Shown here: positions 36,486 through 45,539 of the stretch, piece after piece | Position numbering within the stretch: position 1 is the first letter of the stretch | How the letters are laid out: every line of letters begins with the position of its first letter | NCBI RefSeq assembly: GCF_014174275.1 | Contig: NZ_JABEQK010000004.1 | Location: forward strand, 186,001-250,000 | DNA from: Gluconacetobacter takamatsuzukensis | GTDB taxonomy: Bacteria > Pseudomonadota > Alphaproteobacteria > Acetobacterales > Acetobacteraceae | Length of the DNA: 64,000 nt | Direction of reading: 5' to 3' | Program-made: the position numbers and the translations under genes | Notes under the pieces: model-generated | Seen by the model: the letters and a program-made list of their open reading frames with translations, nothing else | Told to the model about the DNA's origin: nothing | The model's database searches: none

Positions 36486-38638
36486 TGGCGGTCGGAACGA
36501 TCGGGATTTCGCGCCGCGGCGCCCTGGCCGGGGCGGGCGGGTTGCTGATGGCGGCGATGCTGCCGCGCGGGCGGGCGCGAGCGGCGACGCGGATTGTCGA
36601 GGATCAGACCGGGCCGTTCGCGCCCAATGCTTTCGTGCGGATCGCGCCGGATGGGAGCATCACCCTGATCCTGCCGAATGTCGAAATGGGGCAGGGGATC
36701 TATACCGGCGAGGCGATGCTGATCGCCGAGGAGCTGGATGTGGGGCTGGACCAGATCCAGATCGAGCCCGCGCCGCCGGACGAGGCGTATGTGACCAAGG
36801 AACTGGGGACCGAGGCCACCGGCGGCTCGACCTCGACGATTGCGACCTGGACCAGCCTGCGCGAGGCCGGTGCCGTGGCCCGCACCCTGCTGGTTCGCGC
36901 CGCCGCCGACCGCTGGGTGGTCGATCCGGCCTCGTGCCAGACCGGGGGCGGGGTGGTGCGGCATGTGCCCACCGGGCGGACCCTGACCTATGGCGAGCTG
37001 GCGGTCGAGGCGGCGGCCCTCCCGGTGCCCGCCAGCCCCGTCGCGTTGCGCGACCCATCGGCCTTTCGCCTGATCGGCCATGCCCAGCACCGGCTGGATG
37101 GGCCGGCCAAGGTGGCCGGCACCGCGACCTTCGGCATCGACGTCCAGCAGCCGGACATGAAGATCGGCACCGTCGCGGCCTGCCCGGTCATGGGCGGGGT
37201 GCTGCTGCATGTCGACGACAGCGCGGCGCGGCAGGTGCCCGGCGTGCGCGACGTGCTGACCATCGGCAATGCGGTCTGCGTGGTCGGGGACCATTACTGG
37301 GCCGCGCGCAAGGGGCTGGAGGCCCTGGCGATTTCCTGGGACGAGGGGGTGAATGCCACCGTCTCCACGGACACGGTCTATCGCGAACTGCATGAGGCGT
37401 TGCAGGGGCCTGCCATCGTCGCCCACACCAAGGGCAATGCGAAGGGGGCCATTGCCGGCGCGGCGACGCGGGTGGAGGCGGTCTACCAGCAGCCCTTGCT
37501 GGCGCATGCGCCGATGGAGCCGATCAACTGCACCGTGCATGTGACGCCCGAGCGATGCGACGTGTGGGTCGGGACCCAGGTGCCGATGCGGGCGCGCGAT
37601 GCGGCGGCCGAGGTGACGGGGCTGCCGAAGGAGAAGGTCTTTCTGCACAACCAGTATATCGGCGGCGGGTTCGGCCGGCGGCTGGAGCATGAATATGTCA
37701 CGCAGGCGGTGCAGTTTGCCCGCCAGGTCGGCTATCCGCTCAAGATCGTCTGGAGCCGCGAGGAGGACCTGACGATGGACCGGTATCGTCCGGCCTATGT
37801 CGACCATCTGGTCGGCGGGCTGGATGCGCATGGCAATCTGGTCGGGTTGTCGCACCGTATCGTCGGGCCGGCGGTGGTTGCCCGCTGGGCGCCCGAGGCG
37901 CTGCTGCCCAACGGTGTCGATGACGACCTGCTGGTGGCCACGGTCGAGACGCCCTATGCCATCCCCGCGATGTTCCTGGACTATGCGCGGCGCGAGGCGC
38001 CGGGCGTGGTGACGGCCTGGTGGCGCGGGGTCGGCGGCACGCGCGGGGTCTTTGTCATCGAGAGCTTTATCGACGAGCTGGCGGCCAAAGCGAAGGTCGA
38101 CCCTGTGGCGTTCCGCCGCCGCATGACGACGGACCATCCGCGTGCCCGCGCGGTGCTGGACCTGGCGGCCGAGAAGGCGGAATGGGGCACCAAGCTGCCG
38201 GACGGGGTGGGGCGCGGGGTGGCGCTGCAATATGTCTTCGGCTCGTACCTCGCCACCGTGATGGAGGTCGAGATGTCCGCGATGGACACCGTGCGCGTTC
38301 GCCGGGCCGTCGTTGCCGTCGATTGCGGGCGGGTGGTCAATCCCGACCAGGTTATCTCGCAGATCGAGGGCGGGCTGATCTTCGGGCTGAGTGCCGCCCT
38401 GTTCAACGAGGTGACGCTGGAGAAGGGACGCGTGCAGGAGAAGAATTTCAACACGTACAGGATCCTGCGCATGAACGAATCCCCGGCCATCGAGGTGCAT
38501 CTGATCGACAGCACCGAGGACCCGGGCGGCATCGGCGAGACCGGGACGGCCGCCGCCGCCGCCGCCGTTGCCAATGCGATGGCCGCCGCCACCGGCCGCC
38601 GCTATCGGCGCCTGCCCCTGACGGGGCCGCAGGCATGA
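36485..38638 (+). CDS. Molybdopterin-binding large subunit of aldehyde/isoquinoline-type dehydrogenase
   Basis: Catalytic subunit, 717 residues, with a twin-arginine leader (SRRGALAGAGGLLMAAML) that would export the folded complex to the periplasm. Family features include GGGFGRRLEHEY in the middle and the C-terminal GIGETGTAA containing the essential Glu. The first domain and the large C-terminal domain of the xanthine-oxidase family are both complete. The gene overlaps its Fe-S partner upstream and the cytochrome downstream (ATGA). Aldehyde oxidation to acid is the best guess from the three-subunit layout; N-heterocycle hydroxylation (IorB) cannot be excluded. Confidence 0.88.
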   Translation: MAVGTIGISRRGALAGAGGLLMAAMLPRGRARAATRIVEDQTGPFAPNAFVRIAPDGSITLILPNVEMGQGIYTGEAMLIAEELDVGLDQIQIEPAPPDEAYVTKELGTEATGGSTSTIATWTSLREAGAVARTLLVRAAADRWVVDPASCQTGGGVVRHVPTGRTLTYGELAVEAAALPVPASPVALRDPSAFRLIGHAQHRLDGPAKVAGTATFGIDVQQPDMKIGTVAACPVMGGVLLHVDDSAARQVPGVRDVLTIGNAVCVVGDHYWAARKGLEALAISWDEGVNATVSTDTVYRELHEALQGPAIVAHTKGNAKGAIAGAATRVEAVYQQPLLAHAPMEPINCTVHVTPERCDVWVGTQVPMRARDAAAEVTGLPKEKVFLHNQYIGGGFGRRLEHEYVTQAVQFARQVGYPLKIVWSREEDLTMDRYRPAYVDHLVGGLDAHGNLVGLSHRIVGPAVVARWAPEALLPNGVDDDLLVATVETPYAIPAMFLDYARREAPGVVTAWWRGVGGTRGVFVIESFIDELAAKAKVDPVAFRRRMTTDHPRARAVLDLAAEKAEWGTKLPDGVGRGVALQYVFGSYLATVMEVEMSAMDTVRVRRAVVAVDCGRVVNPDQVISQIEGGLIFGLSAALFNEVTLEKGRVQEKNFNTYRILRMNESPAIEVHLIDSTEDPGGIGETGTAAAAAAVANAMAAATGRRYRRLPLTGPQA

Positions 38639-39897
38639 GCGGCGCGACCATGCGGCGCCTCGGGCGCCGGGCGGCGGGCATGGCCGTCCTGGCCGGAATC
38701 GTGCTGACGGGCAGTGTAGCGCGGGCGCAGGATGCCGACCTGGTGCGGCGCGGCGCCTATCTGGAACAGGCGGCGGATTGCGAGGTCTGCCATACCAAGC
38801 AGGGGGGCGTGCCCTATGCCGGGGGGCGGGCGTTCGACCTGCCGGGGATCGGCACCATCTATGCCCCCAACATCACCCCCGATCCGGAAACCGGGATCGG
38901 GCGCTATAGCGACGCGCAGTTCGATTCCGCCGTTCGGCGCGGCGTGGGGCCGGGCTGGCGGCATCTCTATCCCGTCATGCCCTATGCGTCGTACGCGAAG
39001 ATGACGGAAGAGGATGTGCGCGCCATTCGTGCCTATCTGATGAGCCTGCGGCCGGTCCATGCGCCGGCACCGGCCAACCAGGTGCGCTTTCCCTATAATA
39101 TCCGGCTCGCGATGATCGGGTGGAACCTGCTCTATCGCCCGTCGGGCCCGCTGGCGGACGAGCCGGGGCGGTCGGCGGCGTGGAACCGGGGGCGCTATCT
39201 GGTCGATGCGGCCGGGCATTGCGGGGAGTGCCATTCGCCCCGGAACATGCTCCAGGCGCTGTCGGTGACGAAATCCTATGCCGGGGCCACGATCGATGGC
39301 TGGCTGGCGTATAATATCTCGTCGGATGTCGATAGCGGCATTGGCGCGTGGAGCGACCCGCAACTGGCAGCCTACCTGTCCACCGGCCATGCCGACGGGC
39401 GCGGGACGGCCGTGGGGCCGATGGCGGAAGTGGTCAGCCACAGCCTGCGCTACCTGACGCCGGAGGATGTCGCGGCGATGGTGACGTATCTGCGCAGCCT
39501 GCCGGCCCGGCGCTCGGACGAAACCATCGCGGTCGTCTCGCCCGAGGCCCTGGCCCAGGCGGGACCCAACCACAGCAATGGCGGGCGGCTGTTCGCCGGT
39601 GCCTGCGCCGGGTGCCATCTGACGGACGGGCAGGGGCGGCAGGTCGACTTCGCCACCGTGTGGGGCGCACGCAGCTTGGGCGAGACCGACGGGCGGAACC
39701 TGGTGCGGACCATGGTGGAGGGTGCGACGCTGCAAAGCGCGCATGGTGCGATGGTCATGCCGGGGTTCGGGCCCGAATATCGCAACCAGGACCTGGCCGA
39801 CATCGCGAACTATGCCATTGGGCATTTCGGGAATCGGGTCGGGCATGTGACGGCGCAGGACGTGGCCGCCGCCCGGGGTGCCGTTCCGCCGTCCTGA
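38635..39897 (+). CDS. Triheme c-type cytochrome subunit of the aldehyde dehydrogenase complex
   Basis: Periplasmic membrane-associated cytochrome, 420 residues with a Sec signal peptide (Arg-rich start, hydrophobic MAVLAGIVLTGSVARA). It has three heme sites: CEVCH at 49-53, CGECH at 196-200 and CAGCH at 324-328. The layout matches the cytochrome subunits of acetic acid bacterial alcohol, gluconate and aldehyde dehydrogenases, which pass electrons to ubiquinone. ATGA overlap with the catalytic subunit supports one complex. A strong hairpin lies 28 bases downstream. Confidence 0.93.
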   Translation: MSGATMRRLGRRAAGMAVLAGIVLTGSVARAQDADLVRRGAYLEQAADCEVCHTKQGGVPYAGGRAFDLPGIGTIYAPNITPDPETGIGRYSDAQFDSAVRRGVGPGWRHLYPVMPYASYAKMTEEDVRAIRAYLMSLRPVHAPAPANQVRFPYNIRLAMIGWNLLYRPSGPLADEPGRSAAWNRGRYLVDAAGHCGECHSPRNMLQALSVTKSYAGATIDGWLAYNISSDVDSGIGAWSDPQLAAYLSTGHADGRGTAVGPMAEVVSHSLRYLTPEDVAAMVTYLRSLPARRSDETIAVVSPEALAQAGPNHSNGGRLFAGACAGCHLTDGQGRQVDFATVWGARSLGETDGRNLVRTMVEGATLQSAHGAMVMPGFGPEYRNQDLADIANYAIGHFGNRVGHVTAQDVAAARGAVPPS

Positions 39898-39924
39898 GCG
39901 GGACGCATGTGACGGTCGTGCGCG

Positions 39925-39947
39925 CGGGCCCGCCATGGGTGGGCCCG
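39925..39947 (+). terminator. Hairpin after the aldehyde dehydrogenase operon
   Basis: CGGGCCCGCC pairs with GGTGGGCCCG (one G-T pair) around an ATG loop, 27 bases after the cytochrome stop. There is no T-run, so it may be an mRNA 3' stabiliser instead of a terminator. Confidence 0.4.
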
Positions 39948-40080
39948 CCGGTCTGGACGGTTATGCGGATTGTCTGCGTTTCGGGGGCGGGCAAAGGCAC
40001 GCCGGGCGTAAAGCGGCGCTGCGGGTTCGCCCCGGAGGCCGGCTTTGCAAACACAGGCGAAGAATGGGAAAACCGACCGA

Positions 40081-40155
40081 TGGTAGCGGCGGACGGATTT
40101 GAACCGCCGACCAAGGGATTATGATTCCCCTGCTCTACCGCTGAGCTACGCCGCC
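40081..40155 (-). tRNA. tRNA-Met (CAT), elongator type
   Basis: Minus-strand cloverleaf: acceptor GGCGGCG with CGCCGCT, encoded CCA, D arm AGCTCAGCGGTAGAGC, anticodon stem-loop GGGGAATCATAATCCCT giving anticodon CAT, and T arm GGTTCAAATCC. The G1-U72 pair and AATCATAATCC loop match alphaproteobacterial elongator tRNA-Met as I recall it. tRNA-Ile2, which also has CAT in the gene, is less likely. Confidence 0.92.
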
Positions 40156-40173
40156 ATCGCGTCGGTGAAGTGG

Positions 40174-40202
40174 GAGATATCGCCCCGTCCGGGTAAAGTC
40201 AA
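40174..40202 (-). promoter_or_regulatory. Predicted sigma-70 promoter of tRNA-Met
   Basis: On the minus strand TTGACT, 17 bases, TATCTC, ending about 18 bases upstream of the tRNA 5' end. Spacing and position are ideal. Confidence 0.65.
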
Positions 40203-40329
40203 CCCACGGATGGCGTTTGGAGGGAGGCTTCCCATCATGGTTAAAGAAGCACCTCGTCCTTATTGATTTGACGCCATTCATGCCGTCGGCAGAGCGCGTC
40301 GCCCCTACGGAAAGAGTGAACCCGGATTC

Positions 40330-41499
40330 GTGAAAAACGCCTTTATCGACCTTCTGACCCAGATTCGTATCTCCTTCGACTGGCTGCCTGGCACCATGGC
40401 CTCGGTGCTGGTGCTGTGCGCGGCGGCGCTGATGGCCGAGATCTGCAGCCGGATCATGACCAAGCTGGTCCTGCGGATTCCGGGGCAGAAGAGGGGGGCG
40501 TTCGTCCGGTCGTTCACGACGGCGATGCAGCGCCCGGCGCGGGTGATGCTGGCGATCGTCTTCGTCGCGACCGCGCTGCCGGCCTCGGGCTTTTCCTACC
40601 GCACGATGCAGCTGGGCGGTCACGGATTGCTGGTGCTGTTCGTGCTGATGGTGGGGTATGCGGCGATCGTGGCCATGCGGATCCTGTCCGATGCTTATCT
40701 GGCGCGGATTACCGGCAAGGACGACCGCGACGATATCCTGCTGCGCACCCACATGACGCAGGTACGGGTGCTGCGGCGGATGGCCGACATCCTGGTGGGG
40801 CTGCTGACGGTGGGTTCGGCGCTGATGACGTTCGAATCGGTGCGGGAATACGGACTGAGCCTGTTTGCGTCGGCCGGTGCGGCTTCGGTGGTGGTGGGTC
40901 TTGCGGCGCGGCCGCTGCTGACCAACCTGATCGCGGGCATGCAGATTGCGATGACGCAGCCGATCCGCATGGAAGACCTGATCATCATCAACGGCGACTG
41001 GGCGTGGGTGGAGGAGATCACCGCCACCTATGTCGTGCTGCGGGTGTGGGACTGGCGGCGGCATATCGTGCCGATTTCGTGGTTCCTGGAAAATCCGTTC
41101 CAGAACTGGACCCATAATTCGGCGGCGCTGATCGGGGTCGTGTTCCTCTACGTCGATTTCCACGCGCCCATGGACCGTATCCGCGTCCGGCTGCGCGAGA
41201 TCGTGCATGGCAGCGCGCTGTGGGACGGCAAGGTGTTCGACGTGCAGGTGGCCGATTGCAGCGCCCATGTCATGACCGTGCGGATCATCGCCAGCGCGCG
41301 TACGGCCATGCGGAGCTGGGACCTGCGCTGCGAGATCCGCGAGCAGATCATCGTGTTTCTGCGCGATGAGTGCCCCGAGGCCCTGCCGCGCGAGCGGCTG
41401 GCCCATGTCTCGTCGCTTGCCGGCCACGAGGCGCTGATGGTGGCGCCGCCGATCGATCGGCCGCCGCCGGGGGCCTATACCGGCCCGGCCGGGCCGTAG
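40330..41499 (+). CDS. MscS-family mechanosensitive channel
   Basis: Inner-membrane channel expected to open on hypo-osmotic shock. The 389 residues have an N-terminal helix plus four further membrane segments (to about residue 210), the pore-lining segment with LFASAGAASVVVGLAARPLLTNLIAG (Ala/Gly-rich as in MscS), and the cytoplasmic beta domain (QPIRMEDLIIINGDWAWVEEI). GTG is used as the start; it is the first start-like codon before the sequence becomes homologous. It does not carry extra domains at the C-terminus. Upstream gap holds the divergent tRNA-Met promoter. Confidence 0.9.
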   Translation: MKNAFIDLLTQIRISFDWLPGTMASVLVLCAAALMAEICSRIMTKLVLRIPGQKRGAFVRSFTTAMQRPARVMLAIVFVATALPASGFSYRTMQLGGHGLLVLFVLMVGYAAIVAMRILSDAYLARITGKDDRDDILLRTHMTQVRVLRRMADILVGLLTVGSALMTFESVREYGLSLFASAGAASVVVGLAARPLLTNLIAGMQIAMTQPIRMEDLIIINGDWAWVEEITATYVVLRVWDWRRHIVPISWFLENPFQNWTHNSAALIGVVFLYVDFHAPMDRIRVRLREIVHGSALWDGKVFDVQVADCSAHVMTVRIIASARTAMRSWDLRCEIREQIIVFLRDECPEALPRERLAHVSSLAGHEALMVAPPIDRPPPGAYTGPAGP

Positions 41500-41547
41500 C
41501 CGGCCGGTTGGACATGCGCGCCGGACAGGTGCCGGCGCGCATGTGTT

Positions 41548-43086
41548 TCAGACGATGGCCGTGCTGTCCTCGCGGCCCAGGCGCGAGTGGGAATGGCCGT
41601 AGAAGACATAGCTGAGGATGCCCAGCACCACGTAGGTGCCCAGCAGGATCATCGGGAGCGGGTTGCCGTTGAACAGGGCGCGGATCATGTCCACGAACAG
41701 GGGGCCCGCCATGATCAGGCAGAACAGGATGCCCAGCGCCGGGGCCACGCCGATCCAGACCCCCGCGATCCGGATGCCGCCCAGCGGCACGCTGAAGGGG
41801 CGCGGCAGGTCGGGCCGCGCGTTGCGCTGCCAGATGACGGTGAAGCAGACGATGCCGAAGGCGGCCGCCGTGCCCAGGCTGACCAGGTCGCTGATGATGT
41901 CGATCGGCAGGGTGGCGGTGGCGACCGCCACCAGCGCGCCCAGCACCATGGTGCCGACCCACGGCGTACGGAAGGTGGGGTGCAGGCGGCAGAAGATCGG
42001 CGGCAGCAGCCCGTCGCGGGCGATGGTGAAGAAGACGCGGGTCTGGCCGTAGAGCAGGCCCAGGATCACCGAACACAGGCCGACCACGGCGCCGACCTTG
42101 ACCAGCAGTGCCAGCCAGGGCTGGCCGATGGCGTCGACCGCGATGGCCAGCGGGTCGGCTACGCCCAACTGGCGGAAGGGAACGACCCCGATCAGCACCG
42201 TGGCCACGCACATATAGACCAGCGTGCAGAACAGCAGCGAGCCGATGATACCCAGCGGCACGTCCCGCCTGGGGTTGCGGGCCTCGGAGGATGCGGTCGA
42301 TACCGTTTCGAACCCCACATAGGCGAAGAAGATCACCGAGGCGGCGCGGAAGATGCCGGGAACCCCGAAATGAAACCCGCCCTCGCTGGGTGGGATGAAG
42401 GGCAGCAGGTTCCCGGGGTGGACGTAGCGGATGCCGAAGAACAGGAAGAGCATCAGCACGCCGACCTTGATGAACACGATCAGCGTGTTGATCCGTGCCG
42501 ATTCCTCGATGCCGAGGACCAGCAGCGCCGTGACCACGACCACCGACAGCGCGCCCACCAGGTCGATCCGGGGCGCCACCAGCAGGCTGGCGCCATGGGC
42601 GGTGGGCAGTGTCTGGACCAGGGTGGTGCTGAGGAAGGTGGGGACATGGACGCCCAGATCGTGCAGCAGGCTGGTGGCGTAGCCGGAGAACCCGGCCGCC
42701 ACCCCGGCGCAGGACACGCCATATTCCAGCAGCAGCAGCCACCCGACCGCCCACGCGACGCCCTCGCCCATCGAGACATAGGCGTAGCTGTAGGCCGAAC
42801 CGGAGACGGGCATGGTCGAGGCCAACTCGCCGTACGACAGGGCGGTGAACAGGCAGGCCATGCCGGCGACGAGGAAGGAGAGCAGGATGGCCGGACCCGC
42901 GTAATTGGCGGCGGCGGTCCCTGTCATGACGTAGATGCCGGCGCCGATGGTCGAGCCCACGCCCAGCATCATGAGCTGGATCGGGCCAAGCGTGCGCCGT
43001 AACCCGTGGTTCTGGCTTTCGGATTCGATTTGCTGGATGGTCTTGCGAAGCCGTAGGCGACTGGTAGCAGCTGGAGGGAGAGACAT
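41548..43086 (-). CDS. APC-superfamily amino acid permease (cationic amino acid transporter type)
   Basis: Polytopic secondary transporter with 12-14 predicted membrane helices in 512 residues. The first helix motif MLGVGSTIGAGIYVMTGTAAANYAGPA is the APC substrate/backbone-binding region, and the SYGELASTMPVSGSAYSYAYV stretch is typical of the YfnA/CAT subgroup. The start is placed at MSLPPAAT; an in-frame GTG four codons upstream is possible. No strong ribosome-binding site is visible. It is convergent with the MscS gene. Substrate is not determinable here beyond amino acids. Confidence 0.87.
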   Translation of the reverse strand: MSLPPAATSRLRLRKTIQQIESESQNHGLRRTLGPIQLMMLGVGSTIGAGIYVMTGTAAANYAGPAILLSFLVAGMACLFTALSYGELASTMPVSGSAYSYAYVSMGEGVAWAVGWLLLLEYGVSCAGVAAGFSGYATSLLHDLGVHVPTFLSTTLVQTLPTAHGASLLVAPRIDLVGALSVVVVTALLVLGIEESARINTLIVFIKVGVLMLFLFFGIRYVHPGNLLPFIPPSEGGFHFGVPGIFRAASVIFFAYVGFETVSTASSEARNPRRDVPLGIIGSLLFCTLVYMCVATVLIGVVPFRQLGVADPLAIAVDAIGQPWLALLVKVGAVVGLCSVILGLLYGQTRVFFTIARDGLLPPIFCRLHPTFRTPWVGTMVLGALVAVATATLPIDIISDLVSLGTAAAFGIVCFTVIWQRNARPDLPRPFSVPLGGIRIAGVWIGVAPALGILFCLIMAGPLFVDMIRALFNGNPLPMILLGTYVVLGILSYVFYGHSHSRLGREDSTAIV

Positions 43087-43189
43087 AAATTTCACAATAT
43101 CATATCGGGGAAAGCCTGTATCGTTGCAAAAGGTGTTCCCGCGCAAGACCACAGGCCGCGCCGGCACTGCCGCATGGGTCGTGAGGGAC

Positions 43190-43230
43190 GCGCGTCGGAT
43201 CGCCACCAGCGCACATTTCCGGTCAGGCTT
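43190..43230 (-). repeat. Family A repeat, partial copy at the SGNH gene 3' end
   Basis: Read on the minus strand, AAGCCTGACCGGAAATGTGC followed by GCTGGTGGCGATCCGACGCGCGTCCC starts immediately after the TAA of the minus-strand SGNH hydrolase gene. It matches the left end of the valS element almost base for base. Confidence 0.7.
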
Positions 43231-44040
43231 TTAATGGCGATGGTCGCCCAGGATCGCCGCCACCGTGGGCTCGATCATTCGCGCGATGTCCTGCTGTGCC
43301 GCGGCGGTGGGGTGGAGTGGCGGGTCGGGCGGGGTGAGGTGCGGGTCGAGGAAGCGTGACCGGTCGGGCGCGCCGGGGCCGCCGACGGCCGCGCCGACAT
43401 CCTGCACGTGCAGCCACGGGCGGCCCCGGCGGATGTCGGATTCCAGCATGCCGTTCAGCTGGCTTGTGTTCGCGCTGATCCAGGCCGAGCGGATGGAGGG
43501 CAGGACCTCCAGCAGCAGGACCTGCGTGGTGGGGAAGCGGGCATGGATCGCATCGACGATGCGGGCGATGCCCGGATAGGTCTGGACCGCGTCGGTGTGG
43601 ACATGGCCGAAATTATTGGCCCCGATCATGACCACGAACAGGCGCGGGGGCTTGCGGAAATCCAGCTCGCCATGGGCCAGGCGCCACAGGACATGGCAGG
43701 TGCTGTCGCCCTTGAAGCCCAGGTTGATGGCGTGGCGGTCGCCGTAATAATGCTGCCAGACCGGTGCGAAATCGCGCCACGGCTCCGGCCCGGTGCGCTC
43801 CCAGTTCTGGGTGATCGAATCGCCCAGCCACACCACGTCGTACTGCCCGGCGGCAATTTCGGCCTGCTTGTCGGCGAAGCGCCGGTGCCACCAGGGCGTG
43901 TCCATGCGCGAGACCTGCGCGATGGCCAGGTTGGGGGCCGCTTTGGGTTTGGGGGCGGCGGCCGATGCGACGGCGGAGGCGGCGAGGGCGAGCAGGGTAC
44001 TGATCGCCAGCAGGGGGCGAAGGCGGGCGGAGCGTGTCAT
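43231..44040 (-). CDS. SGNH/GDSL-type hydrolase, exported
   Basis: Predicted periplasmic lipase/esterase-like hydrolase of 269 residues. A signal peptide is present (MTRSARLRPLLAISTLLALAASAVASA). Block I is WLGDSITQN with the catalytic Ser, block II GFKGDST gives the Gly, block III MIGANNFG gives the Asn. The final His is in PLHPTAAA, but the preceding Asp is four residues before it (DPPLH) instead of the usual three (DxxH). Natural substrate is unknown; PAF-acetylhydrolase-like members act on esters or carbohydrate acetyl groups. It follows uppP on the same strand by 32 bases. Confidence 0.85.
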   Translation of the reverse strand: MTRSARLRPLLAISTLLALAASAVASAAAPKPKAAPNLAIAQVSRMDTPWWHRRFADKQAEIAAGQYDVVWLGDSITQNWERTGPEPWRDFAPVWQHYYGDRHAINLGFKGDSTCHVLWRLAHGELDFRKPPRLFVVMIGANNFGHVHTDAVQTYPGIARIVDAIHARFPTTQVLLLEVLPSIRSAWISANTSQLNGMLESDIRRGRPWLHVQDVGAAVGGPGAPDRSRFLDPHLTPPDPPLHPTAAAQQDIARMIEPTVAAILGDHRH

Positions 44041-44072
44041 GGTATCCGGAATGCAGGGGGCCGGGTGGCCGG

Positions 44073-44930
44073 TCAATGGCCCAGGACGATGTAGGCGACG
44101 GCGCCGGCGGCGATGCAGTAATAGCCGAACGGGCGCAGGGCCCATTGCTCGTGCTTGCGGAAATAGCGCATCAGGAAGGCGGTGCTGGCCAGCGCGGTGA
44201 TGGCGGCCACCACGGCGGCCAGCGTGGCCAGCTGCATCTGCCCGGGCGGGATGGCGACGTGGCGCATGTGCGCGGCCTCGCGCACCGCGGCCCCGATGAT
44301 GACCGGCTGGGCCATCAGGAACGAGAAATGGGCCGCGCCCTCGTGATTGAGCTTGCGGAACAGGCCGCCGACCATCGTGGCGCCCGAGCGCGAGATGCCG
44401 GGGAAGAAGGCGAGGCATTGCCACAGGCCGATGATCAGGGCGTCGGCATAGGTGAGCGACGCGATGGGGCGGCCGAGCTGGACGGACTGGCTGCCGCGCA
44501 GCCGGTCGGCGATGAGCAGCAGGAAACCGTTGAGGACGAGGAAGATCGCGGCATAGCGGGCGCTGCCGAACAGGGCGCGTAGCCAGTGTTCCAGCAGCCC
44601 GCCGATGATGACCGCAGGAATGGTGGCCACGACCAGCAGGGCCAGGATGTGGATGCTCTCCGCCTGGCGCTGGCTGCCGTTGCGGCCGGTGATGCCCTGG
44701 AAGATGGCGATCCAGTCGCTGCGGAAGAAATAGAGCAGCGCCACCGCCGTTCCCAGATGCAGCATGACCAGGAAGGGCAGGAAGATTTCCCCCTGCGCGT
44801 CGAACACCCAGCCCAGCAGGGCGGGGACAATGACGGCGTGGCCCAGGCTGCTGACCGGGAAGAGTTCGGTCGCCCCCTGGAGGATCGCGATCATGATGGC
44901 TTGGAAAACTGTCATTGTCCGGCTGTCCAT
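44073..44930 (-). CDS. uppP: Undecaprenyl-diphosphatase UppP (BacA)
   Basis: Integral membrane phosphatase that recycles undecaprenyl diphosphate to the lipid carrier for peptidoglycan and surface polysaccharides, and gives bacitracin resistance. The 285-residue protein has the family motif as GATELFPVSSLGH (usually EGLTEFLPVSSTGH) and the second motif PGISRSGATMVGGL. Seven to eight membrane segments are predicted. A second in-frame ATG at residue 6 could be used. Divergent from the MCE gene, about 100 bases apart. Confidence 0.93.
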   Translation of the reverse strand: MDSRTMTVFQAIMIAILQGATELFPVSSLGHAVIVPALLGWVFDAQGEIFLPFLVMLHLGTAVALLYFFRSDWIAIFQGITGRNGSQRQAESIHILALLVVATIPAVIIGGLLEHWLRALFGSARYAAIFLVLNGFLLLIADRLRGSQSVQLGRPIASLTYADALIIGLWQCLAFFPGISRSGATMVGGLFRKLNHEGAAHFSFLMAQPVIIGAAVREAAHMRHVAIPPGQMQLATLAAVVAAITALASTAFLMRYFRKHEQWALRPFGYYCIAAGAVAYIVLGH

Positions 44931-45034
44931 GGCGATTTAGACTGGCGTGGTGCCCATTTTTCACCAGCTCGGCAAGCACTTGCCTGAGAGTATGGCGAAA
45001 TCCGGGCCGAGGGAAACGGGGAGTGGGGCATTTG

Positions 45035-45499
45035 GTGCGGGAAAAAGGGAGCGCGATCGTCTTCAGCAGTCTGGTGCTGCTGGTTGCGGTCGTATTCTAC
45101 GGCTATGCCCGGGCCTCGCTGACCGATCCGAGTCACGATCGCTATCCGCTGACGGCGCGGTTCATTTCGGCCAACGGGCTGCATGTGGGCGCGGACGTGC
45201 AGTTGGCCGGCGTGCCCGTGGGGCGCGTGACCGACATTGTCCTCGACCCGGTGATGGCGGTGGCGAATGTGCGCTTTACGGTGGATCGGGCGCTGTCGCT
45301 GCCGGCGGATAGCGGGGTGATGATCGGCAGCGCGACCATGACCAGCGACGATTCGCTGATGATCCAGCCGGGCACGGCGAAGGACAGGCTGGCCCCCGGC
45401 GCGGTGATTACCAATGCGCAGGAAGCCGTCAGCCTGGAGCAGCAGGTCAGTAACTATATCTTCGGGAATGGTGGCCTGCCCTCCGATTCGGCGCCGTAG
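45035..45499 (+). CDS. mlaD: MCE/MlaD-family lipid-transport protein
   Basis: Periplasmic, membrane-anchored MCE-domain protein of the type that forms the hexameric ring of the Mla phospholipid transporter. The 154 residues have one N-terminal membrane helix (GSAIVFSSLVLLVAVVFYGYA), then the MCE domain with YPLTARFISANGLHVGADVQLAGVPVGRV. GTG is used as the start, chosen because it lies just before the membrane helix and follows a GGGGAG site; another in-frame GTG four codons upstream is possible. No mlaE, mlaF, mlaC or mlaB is adjacent, so it is an orphan at this locus. Confidence 0.85.
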   Translation: MREKGSAIVFSSLVLLVAVVFYGYARASLTDPSHDRYPLTARFISANGLHVGADVQLAGVPVGRVTDIVLDPVMAVANVRFTVDRALSLPADSGVMIGSATMTSDDSLMIQPGTAKDRLAPGAVITNAQEAVSLEQQVSNYIFGNGGLPSDSAP

Positions 45500-45539
45500 C
45501 CCCGCGCCGGATTGCCGGGCAGCGATAACGGACGGCCGC

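Noticed and set aside
40081-40124. Short peptide ending ...AADGFEPPTKGL from frames running into tRNA-Met
   Set aside because: The sequence is the translated antisense of the tRNA-Met gene.
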